DNA of 7,014 bases from contig JAUIHJ010000445.1 of the NCBI GenBank assembly GCA_030432015.1, positions 1 to 7,014 of the forward strand, written 5' to 3'. Source of the DNA: a bacterium (GTDB lineage Bacteria; Planctomycetota; Planctomycetia; Pirellulales; Pirellulaceae). This document shows positions 4,952 through 7,014 of the stretch, in pieces; position 1 is the first letter of the stretch; every line of letters begins with the position of its first letter. The notes under the pieces are model-generated. The model saw only the letters and a list, made by a program, of their open reading frames with translations, was not told the origin of the DNA and made no database searches. Position numbers and translations under genes: made by a program.

Positions 4952-6726
4952 AATCCGTCGCTTCCGCCATTGTCGTGCTGTGCTTGATCGTGGGACATTC
5001 GTTCACCACTGCGCAAGAACCCGCGAATGAGGCTCTGCCCGGCGCTGCCGACGGCCTCCCCACGCTAACGGATGCCAAGTCACCGTCCGACGAAACCGCA
5101 GAAACCGACGCGACGGAGGCGATTCCATTCGCCGGTGACGCGATGCAGGTCCTGCGTGTCCAGGTGAACGTGCAAGGGGAAGAACCACCATTGCGGGCCG
5201 GCCTGAAAGTGTATTTCTACCAGCAGGCGATGTTCAGGGATTCTGTTGCGACATGCCTTATCGGCGGGATGACGGTGGATCCTTGTGAAATCCATGCAGT
5301 GCACAGCCTGCGCGGTGACCAGGCCGATGTCTCCTTGCTGGTTCCACAACGACTTGCCGATCACATCGCCGAACTGCCGACCAAGCCGGGCGTGCCACCG
5401 ATGCTCTTTGTACGACCGGTTTCGGCACCACGCCCCGCCCTGGCGAAACCCGCCCCAGCGAATCAAAAACCCGTCTGGACGAAGCAGGTGCTAAAGCTCT
5501 TCGCACTCGAGCAGATCAAGGCCGCCAATGCCGAGCGAACAATTATTCAGCTCTTCGGCAACGACGTCGCTTCGCTGGCGGCGGACGAGCGAACCAATTC
5601 ATTGATCGTCCGAGGTGATCCCGCCGTCCTGACGGAAATCGAGGCGCTGCTGAAGCGACTGGACGTCGCGGCGGAACTGGCGGACACGAATCCCTTCGCG
5701 GAATCGACAGCGCCAGCAGGCAATCAGCAGCCGCAGCCCGGGTCGCCTGATCCATTCGATGCGCCGAACCCGAACTCGAATCCTGCTGCTGCTCGTGACA
5801 ACCCGTTTGATTCACCCGAACCAGCTTCCATTCGAGACGACGATCCATACCGCCGTGCCGGGCAGCCGAATCCTGCAGAACATCGACGGCCCTCGGCGGG
5901 CCCAGCCAATGCCGCACACCCGTCGGCGGCGACGTTGCGGATGCGTCTAGATCGCCTTGAGGCACGGTCTCTGCAGATCGCGAGCCAACTTCGATCACCA
6001 TCTACACACCGATCAAAACAACAACAATCACCCGATCACCAGCAACGGATGACGGCCGAATTACGAGCCACCGTCAGTGCGGCTTTCGCGACACGCCAGA
6101 CGCTTCAGCGGACCGAGTTAGCGACTTTCCATCGGCGAGTTCAGGACCTTGGCGAGTCGATTAAACTTCGTGAACGTATTTCCGACCAGATTATCCGCCG
6201 ACGCGTCGAGGATTTGTTGGACCCGAACCTCAACTGGGAAACCGAAGCGGTCCTTCCGCCGACGAGTCATCGTCAGGTCGCAGACCAATCGCCAGTTCCC
6301 TCTGCGTCTCCATCGTTGGCAGCCACAGTGACGGCAGAGGCCGCTCGTGCCGAGTCACTTCAGGCCGGGCTCCAGGGCAAATGGGTGCTCGACGGGAACA
6401 CCGACGACCCCGACATGCGGCACATTGTGATCACGGGTACGACCTGGGTTTTCTTCGCTGCCGATCTCAAGACGACCGAATCGGGCACGTTCAGCTTCCA
6501 CGCCGGGGAACCACATCGATTCGTCGTGGAATTCGCCCAGCAGGGGAAGGTTCGAGCGCAATGGTTTGGCGAATTTGAGCTCGATACCGACCAGCTGATA
6601 ATTCGCGTCACGGCAATGAACCAGATGGGACTGGGAGACCGGATACCGTCACAAGCCGACAGTCAGGAAACGCTGCGGAAATGGACGGGCGTTTATCATC
6701 GCGCCTTGCCAAATGATCGGCGCTGA
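4948..6726 (+). CDS. Exported multidomain protein: RcpC/CpaB-like?, secretin N-type, coiled coil, TIGR03067-like end
   Basis: This 592-residue protein starts at a GTG overlapping the kinase stop (GTGA) with a good Shine-Dalgarno. An ATG at 4870 would bury the signal peptide behind 26 residues. Residues 1-22 are a signal peptide, likely cut before QEP. Residues about 66-160 vaguely resemble the RcpC/CpaB domain of Flp pili (DQADVSLLVPQRLADHI, 124-140); this is uncertain. Residues about 179-240 match the secretin N fold, with the hallmark ADERTNSLIV (212-221) and a final LLKRLDV. A Pro/Asn-rich linker (245-325) repeats NPF or DPF at 248-250, 268-270 and 285-287. Helical, Arg/Glu/Gln-rich segments at 328-350 and 366-425 end in a RRRVEDLLDPNLNW motif. 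The C-terminal 474-585 (LQGKWVL to WTGVY) resembles the planctomycete TIGR03067 lipocalin-like domain. There is no secretin barrel or membrane anchor. It probably acts in the periplasm as partner of the kinase tail (inference). Confidence 0.85.
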   Translation: MKSVASAIVVLCLIVGHSFTTAQEPANEALPGAADGLPTLTDAKSPSDETAETDATEAIPFAGDAMQVLRVQVNVQGEEPPLRAGLKVYFYQQAMFRDSVATCLIGGMTVDPCEIHAVHSLRGDQADVSLLVPQRLADHIAELPTKPGVPPMLFVRPVSAPRPALAKPAPANQKPVWTKQVLKLFALEQIKAANAERTIIQLFGNDVASLAADERTNSLIVRGDPAVLTEIEALLKRLDVAAELADTNPFAESTAPAGNQQPQPGSPDPFDAPNPNSNPAAARDNPFDSPEPASIRDDDPYRRAGQPNPAEHRRPSAGPANAAHPSAATLRMRLDRLEARSLQIASQLRSPSTHRSKQQQSPDHQQRMTAELRATVSAAFATRQTLQRTELATFHRRVQDLGESIKLRERISDQIIRRRVEDLLDPNLNWETEAVLPPTSHRQVADQSPVPSASPSLAATVTAEAARAESLQAGLQGKWVLDGNTDDPDMRHIVITGTTWVFFAADLKTTESGTFSFHAGEPHRFVVEFAQQGKVRAQWFGEFELDTDQLIIRVTAMNQMGLGDRIPSQADSQETLRKWTGVYHRALPNDRR

Positions 6727-6758
6727 TCGATATTCCGCTCGGACCAACCGTCACGATG

Positions 6759-6772
6759 AACGCCTGGGCGTT
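6759..6772. terminator. Inverted repeat between convergent genes
   Basis: AACGCC and GGCGTT flank a 2-nt centre, which can fold as a 5-bp stem with a CTGG loop. It lies in the 44-nt gap between convergent stop codons and overlaps the TAA of the minus-strand gene. Its position suits a bidirectional terminator, but neither side has a T tract, so the call is weak. Confidence 0.27.
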
Positions 6773-7014
6773 ATCGCAACGGCCCCCAGAATTCTTCCAT
6801 CAGCGAGAACAGGCGCGGATCGTGCTGCCGCAGTTCGGCCCGCACAAACGGGTAAAAATCGTTCACGCCGAAATAGGCTTCGGTCGCCTCGGCGAAATAC
6901 TCTTTCGGATTATTCAAGCCATAGTGCCGAACCTTGGCACCGGTATAAAGCAGCACGTCATCGTAAATGCCCTGCCGCTTGGCTTCAGCGTAAGCCGCCG
7001 CGATCTTGGAATTG
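6771..7014 (-). CDS. C-terminal part of a probable zincin-type metallopeptidase (runs off right edge)
   Basis: An open frame enters from the right edge and ends at TAA (6773-6771), giving the last 80 residues. An internal GTG at 6956 is not the true start, because the frame is open and protein-like upstream of it. The segment NNPKEYFAEATEAYFG resembles the part of HExxH zincins (for example anthrax lethal factor-like proteases, which have an EFFAEAF motif) where a distal glutamate completes the zinc site. The following NDFYPFVRAELRQHDP and EEFWG near the end look like a conserved bacterial C-terminus. The HExxH itself would lie outside the window, so catalytic status cannot be judged. The gene is convergent with the kinase operon and separated from it by 44 nt, so it is a separate transcription unit. 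Confidence 0.72.
   Translation of the reverse strand, partial: NSKIAAAYAEAKRQGIYDDVLLYTGAKVRHYGLNNPKEYFAEATEAYFGVNDFYPFVRAELRQHDPRLFSLMEEFWGPLR

Noticed and set aside
5689..5811. NPF motifs as ligands for eukaryote-like EH domains
   Set aside because: The protein is exported by a signal peptide and nothing in the window encodes an EH domain; the link would be speculation from a three-residue motif.

Overview
The window looks like chromosomal DNA of a GC-rich planctomycete, probably of the Pirellula/Rhodopirellula type (inference). The evidence is the gene content: a secreted sulfatase, a secreted WxxGxW-repeat protein, an ECF sigma factor of the type that sits beside Ser/Thr kinases, a zinc-finger/kinase fusion, and a secreted protein ending in what looks like the small planctomycete TIGR03067-type domain. 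No tRNA, rRNA, CRISPR array, insertion sequence or phage gene was seen.

Layout. Positions 1-582 (minus) hold the 5' part of a secreted WxxGxW-repeat protein that runs off the left edge. A 352-nt gap follows (583-934). A complete secreted sulfatase lies on the minus strand (935-2419). A 304-nt divergent intergenic region (2420-2723) carries a cluster of CAAC/GTTG inverted repeats. A plus-strand group of three genes follows: an ECF sigma factor (2724-3314), a membrane Ser/Thr kinase with an N-terminal zinc-finger anti-sigma-like motif (3344-4951), and an exported multidomain protein (4948-6726) whose GTG start overlaps the kinase stop. The 3' end of a convergent minus-strand gene, probably a zincin-type metallopeptidase, fills 6771-7014.

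How the genes may work together. The ECF factor, kinase fusion and exported protein look like one envelope-signalling operon. The likely model is that the cytoplasmic zinc-finger/kinase protein controls the neighbouring sigma factor by binding, phosphorylation or both, while the coupled exported protein acts on the other side of the membrane. That third protein combines a possible RcpC/CpaB-like region, a secretin N-type domain, a Pro/Asn-rich linker with repeated (N/D)PF motifs, a long helical region and a C-terminal beta-rich domain, and it has no secretin barrel. It is the least familiar component and the best candidate for something undescribed. The sulfatase is transcribed away from this group and may or may not share regulation with it. 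Its formylglycine motif reads C-S-G-S-R, which departs from the usual C-x-(P/A)-x-R.
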